Shown: piece by piece, positions 53,701-61,410 of the stretch | Numbering within the stretch: position 1 is the first letter of the stretch | How the letters are laid out: every line of letters starts with the position of its first letter | NCBI GenBank assembly: GCA_020850455.1 | Contig: JADZEQ010000010.1 | Span: 1 to 64,000, forward strand | Length of the DNA: 64,000 nucleotides | Reading direction: 5' to 3' | Origin: Sphingomonadaceae bacterium | GTDB lineage: Bacteria > Pseudomonadota > Alphaproteobacteria > Sphingomonadales > Sphingomonadaceae | Position numbers and translations under genes: made by a program | The notes under the pieces: model-generated | What the model was told of the DNA's origin: nothing | Databases searched by the model: none | The model's input: only the letters and a program-made list of their open reading frames with translations

Positions 53701-53723
53701 TGCGCAATGCGTGAAAGTTTCAC
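50706..53723 (-). CDS. TonB-dependent receptor
   Basis: 1005 aa from GTG 53723. Signal peptide ending ASPAFAQ, plug with TDIVVTGSLIANPNLQQAQPVNVI, NRNVVLIDGVRLAPAD and VDVLTGGASTTYGADAVAGVVNFIT, barrel ending YVASLRIRF. It contains several Cys. Substrate unknown. The GTG is preceded by AAGGA with a nine-base gap; the upstream region holds a 12-bp tandem repeat and a palindrome (separate entries). It converges with the sulfotransferase-like gene. Confidence 0.93.
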   Translation of the reverse strand: MKLSRIAQFKAGSAPLVLGLALVASPAFAQNAPADDADASNTDIVVTGSLIANPNLQQAQPVNVIGQDEIDLQQANVAEELLRDLPGVTPSIGSAVNNGNGGASYVNLRSLGSNRNVVLIDGVRLAPADLVGRFDLNNIPLALVERVDVLTGGASTTYGADAVAGVVNFITRSNFAGVEANVSEQITEKGDGNVLRADVTIGANFDDGRGNAVFSVGYQESDPVYQGDRIYGLFGLSSTSGGGGGSGTSVPSRFTLPGVGTRQVNADGTAFNATSAFIPFNFNPYNVYQTPFLRYNMYGAANYEISDAIEVYTRGIFSKNTVNTIIAPSGSFGVSVAIPLNNPFLTTALRNSFCNANGISAADCAAAANPALRPGDAAYRQVTSGLFRRAVEVGPRISEYTTTYFDYRLGFRGGITDTINWDVSGSYGESENLQQIQNYTLNSRVRDSFLASSTTSCFAGTAAGCVPINWFGPQGNASWTPAAIDFLNDVSTVRTAVSLAQARATISGDFGVASPWGSDPISFAVGGEYREYGASQASDSLAAGGDLGGAGGAAPNIDGGYNVYEAIGELIVPLVQDRPFFQDLTLEAGIRYSAYSVDAPTNPSYNTTTWKVAGSWTPVDGLKFRGNYARAVRAPNINELFSPVNTGLTNLTDDPCAVFNDSGVRIRPNTTGELRAICLAQGANAGNVDTIAQPIAGQANATGGGNLNLSPEVGKTWTVGVVFEPTFAPGLSITVDYFNIKINGAITSPTPGDAISACFGSNPLTPPTGASLTAACTSIRRDPLTGGLSGDPNTTPGLFLSLSNLGTLKQTGVDVSANYRRDIGFAELSLAGQLTWTDVSSFQSVPGGYARDCTGYYSANCGQPIPEWQWSVRTTLSFDAFDVSLLWRHISGTKYEGLASDFAARGFDASSRFLFNGTLPASAGGLAGQVEDFNTIKAANVFDLTSRINILDNLTLTLAVQNLFNRAPPLVGGEAGSTTFNSGNTFPSTYDALGRRYVASLRIRF

Positions 53724-53740
53724 AGTCCAGTTCCTTGTCA

Positions 53741-53772
53741 GGTTGCATGTCTGGTTGCATGTGTGGTTGCTT
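53741..53772 (-). repeat. 12-bp tandem repeat in the receptor leader
   Basis: On the forward strand, GGTTGCATGTCT, GGTTGCATGTGT and GGTTGCTTCC follow each other, so nearly three copies with a period of 12. It lies 18-50 bp upstream of the receptor GTG, next to the ribosome site. Confidence 0.5.
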
Positions 53773-53949
53773 CCCCCAAAGGCCGGTACGACAGGCGCAC
53801 CCCTCCCCTGGATGGCATATGAGTGGCGGCATGGCAGGCCAGAAGCAAGGAAAAGTGCGGCATTGGCGTGGCAATTTTGCCGCCTGTTGCTGCGAAGACA
53901 CAATTTGCGCCGCCATATGACCGCTAATTGCCGTTTACAGCGGTAATCA

Positions 53950-53964
53950 CGTAATAAAATTACG
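53950..53964. repeat. palindrome upstream of the TonB receptor
   Basis: CGTAAT-AAA-ATTACG. It lies about 230 bp upstream of the receptor start and just beyond the M23 peptidase stop; possibly a regulator site. Confidence 0.35.
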
Positions 53965-53976
53965 CGGGCACGGATT

Positions 53977-54882
53977 TCAGCGGGTCATCGGCCCCGGCAG
54001 GCGTGCGGCATCAATTTTTGCGCCGTGCCAGCGCATCGCCCAGTGGAGGTGCGGCCCGGTCACCCGCCCGGTCGCCCCGACATCGCCCAGATACTGGCCT
54101 TGGCGCACCACATCGCCGGTGTGCACGACCAGCCGATTCGAATGCAAGAAGACGCTCGACAGGCCCATGCCATGGTCGATCATCAGCAAATATCCCTCCA
54201 GCGTGAAGGGTGTCGTGGCGGCGAGAATCACCACCCCATCGGCTGGCGCGACATAGGGGGTGCCGGTGGGGGCCGCGACATCCACACCATTGTGGAAACT
54301 GCCCGGCGTCCCCTGATAAATGCGCTGCGAGCCAAAGACACCAGAGATGCGCCCACGCAGCGGCCAGATGAATTGCTGTCGCCAGCCATCGCTCGTCACC
54401 ACCGTCCGCCGTGCCGCCGCCATCTGTGCAATTTCGCCCGGCCGCCGCGCGGCAAAATCGGCATCCGAACGCGCCGCCCCGCGCATCGGCGCATTGATAT
54501 GCTGCAAGGCCCAGCTGTGGGCCGCTATATCGAGCCGCCGTTCGACAGGCAGCGCGCCATTGCCGGGGTCGAGCCGCAGCGTCACCGAACCGCTGGCATC
54601 GCGGTCAAAACCCAAAAGGAAACTGCCATCGCTGGCGACCGCCACCGATTCGCCATCGCGGGTCAGGCTGCCGGTGGCGGGGATAATCCGCCCGCGCAGC
54701 AGCGCGCCTTGTTCCGCCGCCCCGTCCATCTCTATCCGCGGGGCGAGCGCCACCGCAGCGGCGGTATTTGGCGCATCCGCACCCGGCTCCGTCGCCGCCA
54801 GCGCCGGGGCAATACAACTCGCCAACACGATGAGGATGGGACTTAGGCCAAGGCCGGTCAGCAGGGGGGACGGGTTACGCAT
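53977..54882 (-). CDS. M23 family metallopeptidase (LytM-type)
   Basis: 301 aa with a signal peptide (LTGLGLSPILIVLASCIAPALA). The M23 domain near the C-terminus has GSFHNGVDVAAPTGTPYVAPADGVV, then GLSSVFLHSNRLVVHTGDVVRQGQYLGDVGATGRVTGPHLHWAM, giving H..D and HxH ligands. These enzymes cleave peptidoglycan cross-bridges or act as activators. The internal ATG at 54882 is preferred for the signal sequence. It follows the DUF2093 gene by a few bases. Confidence 0.93.
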   Translation of the reverse strand: MRNPSPLLTGLGLSPILIVLASCIAPALAATEPGADAPNTAAAVALAPRIEMDGAAEQGALLRGRIIPATGSLTRDGESVAVASDGSFLLGFDRDASGSVTLRLDPGNGALPVERRLDIAAHSWALQHINAPMRGAARSDADFAARRPGEIAQMAAARRTVVTSDGWRQQFIWPLRGRISGVFGSQRIYQGTPGSFHNGVDVAAPTGTPYVAPADGVVILAATTPFTLEGYLLMIDHGMGLSSVFLHSNRLVVHTGDVVRQGQYLGDVGATGRVTGPHLHWAMRWHGAKIDAARLPGPMTR

Positions 54883-54889
54883 ATCGGGC

Positions 54890-55102
54890 TCAGGCGGCGG
54901 GTTTGCGCCCGCAAATTGCCTCCACCGCCAAGGCGCAGCTCGCATAGGCTTCCTGCCGGTCGACCGACCAATAACGCAATTGTTCGAGCGATATGGTCGC
55001 CCCGCTCAGCGCGCACAGGACATGGTCACCGCTGCGCCGCATGCGAAAGCCGTTGGGCAGATATTGTAATTGGGCGAGCCGCCCGTGGGGAGACATTAAC
55101 AT
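54890..55102 (-). CDS. DUF2093 domain protein
   Basis: 70 aa. LQYLPNGFRMRRSGDHVLCALSGATISLEQLRYWSVDRQEAYAS is the DUF2093 signature, small alphaproteobacterial proteins near xseA. The ATG at 55102 matches family length; an upstream ATG at 55165 is in frame. It lies between xseA and the M23 gene. Confidence 0.85.
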   Translation of the reverse strand: MLMSPHGRLAQLQYLPNGFRMRRSGDHVLCALSGATISLEQLRYWSVDRQEAYASCALAVEAICGRKPAA

Positions 55103-55167
55103 GGCGCGATATTGCCGCCCTTGGCCAGTAAAGGCAAGTTTTGCCGCGACAAGACCCTTATCCAAAC

Positions 55168-56622
55168 TTACCCAAAAAGATCACCCTGTGACGTTGGCGT
55201 CGGTTTTGGGTGGGGCTTAGAGGACGGCTTTGAGGGCTGCTTTTTGGGTGACGCGGCGGGCCTTGGCGGACGTGGGGGCGGGGCATCGCCCGTCCATGCT
55301 GCCACCGCCCCGTCGGCAAAAACCAGTTCGACGTTGCGCGCCGCGCTCGCCGCCTGCGCACTTGGCACAATCCGGCCATTAAGATCCCGCACCATCGCAT
55401 AGCCGCGCGACAATAGTTGGCGCGGGTCGAGCGCACCGAGCAGCCGCCATTGCGCATCCAGCCTATCGCGCATGCCGCGCAACTGGTTGGCAACCAACGC
55501 CGGGCTGAGCGCGCCCGACACCGCAGCCAATGCGCGATGCCCCTCTGCCAAACGCAGGCGAAACGCCTGTTGCAGCCGCGCCGCGCCATCATCGAGCGCT
55601 TGGCGTTGCGGGGCGAGCAACCGGTCGAGCGTCGGCAATCTTTGCCCCCATTCGTCCAGCCGGACGGCATTTTCGCTGGTCAAACGGCGCATCGCACGCG
55701 CACCACGCAGGGATAGGTCGGTCAGATCATCGGCCAGCAACTGGCGCACCGGCACCGCCTGCTCCGCCGCCGCCGTCGGGGTTGGCGCGCGCAGATCCGC
55801 CGCATAGTCGATAAGCGTCGTGTCGGTTTCATGCCCGACCGCCGAAATCAGCGGGATGCGGCAGTCCGCCGCCGCACGGACCACAATTTCCTCATTAAAT
55901 GCCCATAAATCCTCTATCGACCCGCCGCCACGCGCGACAATGACGAGGTCGGGGCGCGGCACCGGCCCATCGGCTGGCAGCGCATCAAACCCCCGAATCG
56001 CTGCGGCAATTTGTTCCGCCGCCCCCTGCCCCTGCACCAGCACCGGCCAGACCAGCACGTGGGTCGGCATACGGTCGGCGAGGCGGTGCAATATATCGCG
56101 GATCACCGCACCGGTGGGCGATGTGACGACACCGATGGTGCGCGGCAGAAAGGGAATGGACTGTTTGCGCTCGCTGGCGAACAGCCCCTCTGTTGCCAAA
56201 CGCGCCTTGGTCTTTTCGAGGAGGGCGAGCAGCGCCCCTTCGCCCGCCAGTTCGACATTTTCGACAACAATCTGATATTTGGAGCGTCCGGGGTAGGTGG
56301 TGAGCCGCCCGGTGGCGATGACATCGACCCCATCCTCCATCGCAAAGCCGATGCGCCCCGCCGAACCCCGCCACATAACCGCGTCGAGCACGGCGTCGGC
56401 ATCCTTGAGCGCGAAATAGAGATGCCCCGATGCCGGGCGCTTAAAGCCCGAAACCTCCCCCCGCACCCGCACATGGCCAAAGGCCCCTTCGACCTGCCGC
56501 TTGAGCGCGGCGGACAATTCGCCGACCGACAGCGGCGCGCCATTGTCGAGCGTGCGCCCTTGCGCTACCGCGCCGCGCAAGCCCGTTGGGGCATCATCTG
56601 CGGCAGGGGTTTTTTCGGGCAA
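55168..56622 (-). CDS. xseA: exodeoxyribonuclease VII large subunit
   Basis: 484 aa from a TTG. The OB-fold domain has GHVRVRGEVSGFKRPASGHLYFALKD, the nuclease domain IGVVTSPTGAVIRDILHRLADR, LVIVARGGGSIEDLWAFNEE and SAVGHETDTTLIDYAADLRAPTPTAAAE. C-terminal coiled-coil and Pro/Lys-rich tail. It degrades single-stranded DNA with XseB. The start is uncertain: the TTG at 56622 shares its base with the divergent purD ATG. Confidence 0.93.
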   Translation of the reverse strand: MPEKTPAADDAPTGLRGAVAQGRTLDNGAPLSVGELSAALKRQVEGAFGHVRVRGEVSGFKRPASGHLYFALKDADAVLDAVMWRGSAGRIGFAMEDGVDVIATGRLTTYPGRSKYQIVVENVELAGEGALLALLEKTKARLATEGLFASERKQSIPFLPRTIGVVTSPTGAVIRDILHRLADRMPTHVLVWPVLVQGQGAAEQIAAAIRGFDALPADGPVPRPDLVIVARGGGSIEDLWAFNEEIVVRAAADCRIPLISAVGHETDTTLIDYAADLRAPTPTAAAEQAVPVRQLLADDLTDLSLRGARAMRRLTSENAVRLDEWGQRLPTLDRLLAPQRQALDDGAARLQQAFRLRLAEGHRALAAVSGALSPALVANQLRGMRDRLDAQWRLLGALDPRQLLSRGYAMVRDLNGRIVPSAQAASAARNVELVFADGAVAAWTGDAPPPRPPRPAASPKKQPSKPSSKPHPKPTPTSQGDLFG

Positions 56623-57881
56623 TGCACATCCTCCTCATCGGTGCGGGCGGGCGCGAACATGCGCTGGCGTGGAAATTGGCGCAATCCCCATCGACCAGCC
56701 GGTTGAGCGCCGCCCCCGGCAACCCCGGTATCGCGCAGCATGCGGCAATCGTCGACCTTAACGTCGACGATTTTGCGGCGGTCGCGCAATTTTGCATCGA
56801 CCAAGCGGTCGGTCTGGTCGTCGTCGGGCCAGAGGCACCCTTGGTCGCTGGCCTCGCCGATGTGCTGCGCGGCCACGCCATCCCGGTCTTTGGCCCGTCG
56901 GCTGCCGCCGCGATGCTGGAGGGAAGCAAGGGCTTCGTCAAACAGCTATGCGCACAGCATGGCATCCCGACCGCCGCCTTTGCCCAACATGACGCGGTGG
57001 ATGCCGCGATCGCCGACCTGCCGCGCTTTGGCCTCCCCGTGGTCATCAAGGCCGATGGACTGGCAGCGGGCAAGGGGGTCATCATTGCAAACAGCGCGGC
57101 GGAGGCGGAGGCGGCGGTGCGCGATATGCTGGGCGGCGGTTTCGGTGCTGCCGGTGCATCGGTGGTCATCGAAGAATTTATGGTGGGCGAAGAAGTCAGC
57201 CTCTTTGCGCTGTGCGACGGGGCCACCATCCTCCCCTTTGGTTCGGCGCAGGATCATAAACGTGTGGGGGATGGCGATATTGGCCCCAATACCGGCGGGA
57301 TGGGCGCTTATTCACCCGCGCCTTGCCTGACCCCGGTGCTCGAAACAGCCGCGATGGACAAGATTATCCGCCCGACCGTCGCGGCGATGGCGGCGGCGGG
57401 CACCCCCTATGTCGGCGTCCTTTATGCCGGGCTGATGCTCACCGCCGACGGGCCAAAGCTCGTCGAATATAATTGCCGCTTTGGCGACCCCGAATGTCAA
57501 GTGTTGTTGCCGCGCTATACCAGCGATTTGGCGGCGCTGCTGCTGGCCGCGGCAACCGGCGGGCTGGCGGCTTGCGATGCGCCCTTTGCCCCCGACAGCG
57601 CAATCACCATCGTGCTGGCGGCCAAGGGCTATCCCGGCACCCCGCAAAAGGGCGGCGCGATCCACCTGCCCGATGGCTTGCCCCCGCATTGCCAGATTTT
57701 CCATGCCGGGACGACGCGGACCGGCGGCGTGCTGGTCGCCAATGGCGGACGCGTGCTCAATGTCGGGGCGCAGGCGGCCACCCTCTCCCATGCGCAAGCG
57801 GCGGCATATGCGCTGGTCGACCGGGTCGATTTTGCCGATGGTTTTTACCGCAAAGATATTGGCTGGCGCGGAGTGCAATGA
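56622..57881 (+). CDS. purD: phosphoribosylamine-glycine ligase
   Basis: 419 aa. MHILLIGAGGREHALAWKLA, the ATP-grasp region VIKADGLAAGKGVII, EEFMVGEEVSLFALCDG, and NTGGMGAYSPAP and GDPECQVLLPR are characteristic of GARS. It catalyses the second step of purine synthesis. Divergent from xseA with starts sharing base 56622, the common arrangement in alphaproteobacteria. Overlaps the next gene (ATGA). Confidence 0.96.
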   Translation: MHILLIGAGGREHALAWKLAQSPSTSRLSAAPGNPGIAQHAAIVDLNVDDFAAVAQFCIDQAVGLVVVGPEAPLVAGLADVLRGHAIPVFGPSAAAAMLEGSKGFVKQLCAQHGIPTAAFAQHDAVDAAIADLPRFGLPVVIKADGLAAGKGVIIANSAAEAEAAVRDMLGGGFGAAGASVVIEEFMVGEEVSLFALCDGATILPFGSAQDHKRVGDGDIGPNTGGMGAYSPAPCLTPVLETAAMDKIIRPTVAAMAAAGTPYVGVLYAGLMLTADGPKLVEYNCRFGDPECQVLLPRYTSDLAALLLAAATGGLAACDAPFAPDSAITIVLAAKGYPGTPQKGGAIHLPDGLPPHCQIFHAGTTRTGGVLVANGGRVLNVGAQAATLSHAQAAAYALVDRVDFADGFYRKDIGWRGVQ

Positions 57882-58366
57882 TTATGACGCAAACCCTCTA
57901 TATCATCGCTGCGGTCGTCGCGTTGCTGGCCCTGACGTCCATCTGGCTGTTTTTGCGTTGGCGCGCCAATGCCCCCAAGCCCAAATTGGCCGACCCCGAC
58001 CGTCCGCGCCTCGAGCCGCGCAAGCCCGACATCATGTTGGCCAGCGCGGCGGATTTTTCCGCCAAGCCAGCATCTGTTCCGCTGCCCGCCGCCAGCAATC
58101 AGCCCCGCATCGCGCCCGCCAATGGCCCGGCCGATGACCTGCGCCGGATCAAGGGTTTGGGGCCAAAGCTTGCGGCGCTGCTCGCCGATTTGGGGGTGAC
58201 GCGCTTTGACCAGATTGCCGCATGGAACGATGCCGACATTGCCGAAGTAGATGCGCATCTGGGCCAATTTGCCGGGCGCATCACCCGTGATGCGTGGGTC
58301 GAACAGGCGCAATATCTGGCGCGCGGCGATGATGCGGGCTTTGCCGCACGCTTCGGCGCGCTTTAA
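57878..58366 (+). CDS. membrane-anchored helix-hairpin-helix protein
   Basis: 162 aa. One N-terminal membrane helix (LYIIAAVVALLALTSIWLFL), a Pro/Ala-rich linker, and a C-terminal domain with DDLRRIKGLGPKLAALLADLGVTRFDQIAAW, a helix-hairpin-helix of the type found in poly-domain complexes. Function unknown. It overlaps the purD stop by four bases (ATGA). Confidence 0.8.
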   Translation: MIMTQTLYIIAAVVALLALTSIWLFLRWRANAPKPKLADPDRPRLEPRKPDIMLASAADFSAKPASVPLPAASNQPRIAPANGPADDLRRIKGLGPKLAALLADLGVTRFDQIAAWNDADIAEVDAHLGQFAGRITRDAWVEQAQYLARGDDAGFAARFGAL

Positions 58367-58375
58367 CCGCCCCCT

Positions 58376-59938
58376 CTAACCGCGCGCTGCCAACAGGTCG
58401 CGCAATTCGGTTTTGAGCAATTTGCCGATGTGACTGCGCGGCATTTCGTCAATCGCGTGGAGCGCCGATAGCCGCTGCGTCTTGCCCAATTTGGCATTGG
58501 CGATGCTGCGCACATCCTCCAGCACCGTTGCATCCAGCATCGTGCCCGGCGCGGCAACGACAAAGCCGACCGGGGTTTCGCCCCATTGGTCGGACGGCGC
58601 GCCGACCACCGCCGCTTCGGCCACGCGCGGGTCGGCCAGCAATATCTGTTCCAGATCGACCGGATAAATGTTGAACCCGCCCGAAATAATCACATCCTTG
58701 GTCCGCCCGACCAATTCGACAAAGCCATCAGCATCGATCCGCCCAATATCGCCCATCCGCTGCCAGCGGCTGTTATCGGCCGGGTCATACCAATAGCCCT
58801 CTGCCGTCTTTTCGGGCTGATTCTTATACCCCGTCATCATCGTCGGCGACCGGCCGACCAATTCCCCTGCCCCGCCCGGCGGCAGTTCCACCCCCGCTTC
58901 GTCGATGACTTTCAACTGATGCCCCGGCGCGGGTTGCCCGACGGTATGCAATTTGTCGGGATGTTCATGCGCGACGAGTAGGCAGACCAAACCCCCTTCG
59001 GTCATGCCATATATTTCGATGAGGCCGCCGGGAAAGCGCGCCAGCGCCTCTGCCTTCAGATCCGCTGGAAAGGGGGCGGAGGTGCAATATTTGAGCCGCA
59101 TCGCCGACAGATCATAATCGTCAAATTGCGGGTGCTGGAGCAGGCGGCGATATTGCACCGGCACCAGCATCGTGTGGGTCGCACCTTCGCTCGATGCGCG
59201 CATCAGCCATTTTTCGGCGTCAAATTTGCCCATGATCGACACCGACCCGCCCGAAAAAAGGCTGGGCAGAAAAACCGCCATCGTCGTGTTGGAATATAGC
59301 GGGGTGGAGGTGATGGTGCGGCTGCCCGCGCCATAATTTTGCGCAGCGCGATAGGCCATCTGCCGCCAGCGCATGGCGTGCGAATGGATGATCCCCTTGG
59401 GCGTGCCGGTGGTCCCCGATGAATAGATGATGTTAAATGGGTCATCGCCATCGGGTTCGATGGCATCGGCGCGGCTGCCCGGCGGTGCCATATAATCCGC
59501 CAATTCCTCGAGCGCGATCTGCCGTTCGACCGGCAGGCGCAAGCTGCCGAGTTCGGCGCTTTTGGCGGCATCGATGAATAAATGCATCGCGCCCGAATCG
59601 GCAGCCATTGCCGCCAATTGGTCGGCGCTCGCGCTGGTGGTGAGCGGGGCGGCGCAGCCCCCGGCGCGAATGGCGGCGAGGAAGACCAAAGCATAGGCGA
59701 CGTTGGAAGTGCCCAAAATCGCCACCGCTTGCCCGCGTTCCAACCCATCGGCGCAAAGGCGTGCCGCCAGCCGTTCGACCTGATCGGCCAGTTCGGCCCA
59801 TGTCAGGCGAATGTCGCCATCATCGAGCGCAATCGTCGAGGCATGTTCGCGGCCCCAATGGCTAATCAGCGCCGGAAAGGAACCAAAATCACCTTCCAGA
59901 TAGGCGTCGATATCGGCGGCGATGGCCTGTGCATGCAT
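58376..59938 (-). CDS. acyl-CoA synthetase / adenylate-forming enzyme
   Basis: 520 aa. Motif A3 IIYSSGTTGTPKGI, A5 IEIYGMTEGG, A7 GDIGRIDADGFVELVGRTKDVIISGGFNIYPVD and A10 Lys in SHIGKLLKTEL. This is a medium/long-chain acyl or aryl acid CoA ligase; acid substrate unknown. It converges with the HhH gene, with nine bases between. Confidence 0.92.
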   Translation of the reverse strand: MHAQAIAADIDAYLEGDFGSFPALISHWGREHASTIALDDGDIRLTWAELADQVERLAARLCADGLERGQAVAILGTSNVAYALVFLAAIRAGGCAAPLTTSASADQLAAMAADSGAMHLFIDAAKSAELGSLRLPVERQIALEELADYMAPPGSRADAIEPDGDDPFNIIYSSGTTGTPKGIIHSHAMRWRQMAYRAAQNYGAGSRTITSTPLYSNTTMAVFLPSLFSGGSVSIMGKFDAEKWLMRASSEGATHTMLVPVQYRRLLQHPQFDDYDLSAMRLKYCTSAPFPADLKAEALARFPGGLIEIYGMTEGGLVCLLVAHEHPDKLHTVGQPAPGHQLKVIDEAGVELPPGGAGELVGRSPTMMTGYKNQPEKTAEGYWYDPADNSRWQRMGDIGRIDADGFVELVGRTKDVIISGGFNIYPVDLEQILLADPRVAEAAVVGAPSDQWGETPVGFVVAAPGTMLDATVLEDVRSIANAKLGKTQRLSALHAIDEMPRSHIGKLLKTELRDLLAARG

Positions 59939-60044
59939 ATGATTCTCCCTTTACCAAGCGTCTATTGGCGAAGGGCGGCCTTTATCAAGGCTTTAGCGGC
60001 CCATCCTGCTGGAAAGGCACATGCTGGGAGCGGCGGTCAGCCGC

Positions 60045-60371
60045 TCAGGCGGCGGCGCGCGACGCGCCATTGCCGGGGGAAAGGGTGGAGAGCCATGCGC
60101 GGGCGAGGCGCTGTGCCTCTGCAATTTCTTCGCGGTCCATTTCGCTGGCGATTTCGGCGCGCAGCACCGCACCATCGCGCAAACCGGCAAGCGCGGCGAG
60201 GTTGAACCATTTATGCGCCTCGATCATATCGACGTCGCAACCATCGCTGCCGGTGGAATAGGCCATGCCCAGTTCAAAATAGCTTTGCGCATCGCCCCGT
60301 TCGGCGCCCGCCAGATGGCCGGCAAATACATCATCAAACAGCCGTTGTGCGCGTTCCTGTGACATCGCCAT
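60045..60371 (-). CDS. Sel1-repeat-like protein
   Basis: 108 aa. One Sel1-type repeat: GDAQSYFELGMAYSTG, then DMIEAHKWFNLAALAG. The rest is helical and acidic. Sel1 proteins act as interaction scaffolds. Ribosome site GGGGG precedes the ATG, and a CtrA-box-like sequence lies about 60 bp upstream. Confidence 0.85.
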   Translation of the reverse strand: MAMSQERAQRLFDDVFAGHLAGAERGDAQSYFELGMAYSTGSDGCDVDMIEAHKWFNLAALAGLRDGAVLRAEIASEMDREEIAEAQRLARAWLSTLSPGNGASRAAA

Positions 60372-60429
60372 TTTCTGTCCCCCACAATCAAAATCGGGTC
60401 TGCAATGGGGGCAAGTTGGGCAAAGATGG

Positions 60430-60445
60430 TCAACAAATGGTTAAC
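60430..60445 (-). promoter_or_regulatory. candidate CtrA box
   Basis: TCAA-N7-TTAAC, one mismatch from TTAA-N7-TTAAC, about 60-75 bp upstream of the Sel1-like gene and just after the panC stop. Confidence 0.35.
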
Positions 60446-60460
60446 GCCAAAAAAACCGTC

Positions 60461-61309
60461 CTATCCGGCGCTTTGCAGCGCCATATTATCAATCAGCCGT
60501 GTTGTGCCGATACGCGCGGCGACAAAAATGCGCGCATTTGGCGTGGCGCAATCCACGCTTTCGAGCGTTTCGCCATCGCGCAGATCAAGATAATCGATGC
60601 TGGCAAAGCCCGCCGCCAAAATCGCCGCTCTGGCCGCGCCCAGCGCATCGCCGGCCTTTCCACCCGCGACAATCGCCGCAATCGCCCCACGTAACACGCG
60701 CGGCAGCGCCGCAGCGGCGGCACGGTCACCATCGCTGAGGTAGGCGTTGCGCGAAGAGAGGGCGAGCCCGTCCGCTTCGCGCACCGTGGGGACGCCGATG
60801 ATTTCAACCGGCAGGTCAAGGTCGCGGGTCATCCGCCGGATGATCGCCAATTGCTGCCAATCCTTTTCGCCAAAAACCGCAAAATCAGGCGCAACCTGGT
60901 GGAATAATTTGGTGACAATGGTCGCCACCCCGTCAAAATGGCCGGGACGCGCCGCGCCGCACAGAACCGCATCCAAGCCCGACACGCTGACCCGCGTTGC
61001 ATGCCCCGCCGGGTAGATGACCGAAACCGGCGGCGCCCAGAGCAGGCTGACGCCGGCATCGATCAATTTGGCCGCATCCGCCGCCTCGGTGCGCGGGTAA
61101 GCGTCAAAATCCTCATTCGGGCCGAACTGCGCGGGATTGACGAAGATGGAGGTGACGACATGGCGCGCGCGCGCCTTTGCCGCTGCGACCAGCGCCAAAT
61201 GCCCGTCATGCAGCGCGCCCATCGTCGGGACAAAGCCGATGCCGCCCCCTTGCTGGCGCAGCGCGGCGATATGAGCGTTAAGGTCGGCAAGATTACGGAT
61301 GATTTGCAT
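60461..61309 (-). CDS. panC: pantothenate synthetase
   Basis: 282 aa. FVPTMGALHDGHLALV (HxGH motif), TSIFVNPAQFGPNEDFDAYPR, FGEKDWQQLAIIRRM and LALSSRNAYLS (KMSKS-like) are characteristic. It joins pantoate and beta-alanine with ATP. The internal ATG at 61309 is the family start. Divergent from mipZ. Confidence 0.97.
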   Translation of the reverse strand: MQIIRNLADLNAHIAALRQQGGGIGFVPTMGALHDGHLALVAAAKARARHVVTSIFVNPAQFGPNEDFDAYPRTEAADAAKLIDAGVSLLWAPPVSVIYPAGHATRVSVSGLDAVLCGAARPGHFDGVATIVTKLFHQVAPDFAVFGEKDWQQLAIIRRMTRDLDLPVEIIGVPTVREADGLALSSRNAYLSDGDRAAAAALPRVLRGAIAAIVAGGKAGDALGAARAAILAAGFASIDYLDLRDGETLESVDCATPNARIFVAARIGTTRLIDNMALQSAG

Positions 61310-61410
61310 GATGCCCGCACCCATAATAGAGGCTGGCGCGAACCGAAAGCGCCAAGCGCGTTCGCCAGCAATCCGCCTTTGCCCAAAAGAGAATGTAGAA
61401 ACCGCCGCGC

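Noticed and set aside
51645-53714. 689-codon forward open frame opposite the third TonB receptor
   Set aside because: The receptor shows signal, plug and barrel motifs; the forward frame has no family features.
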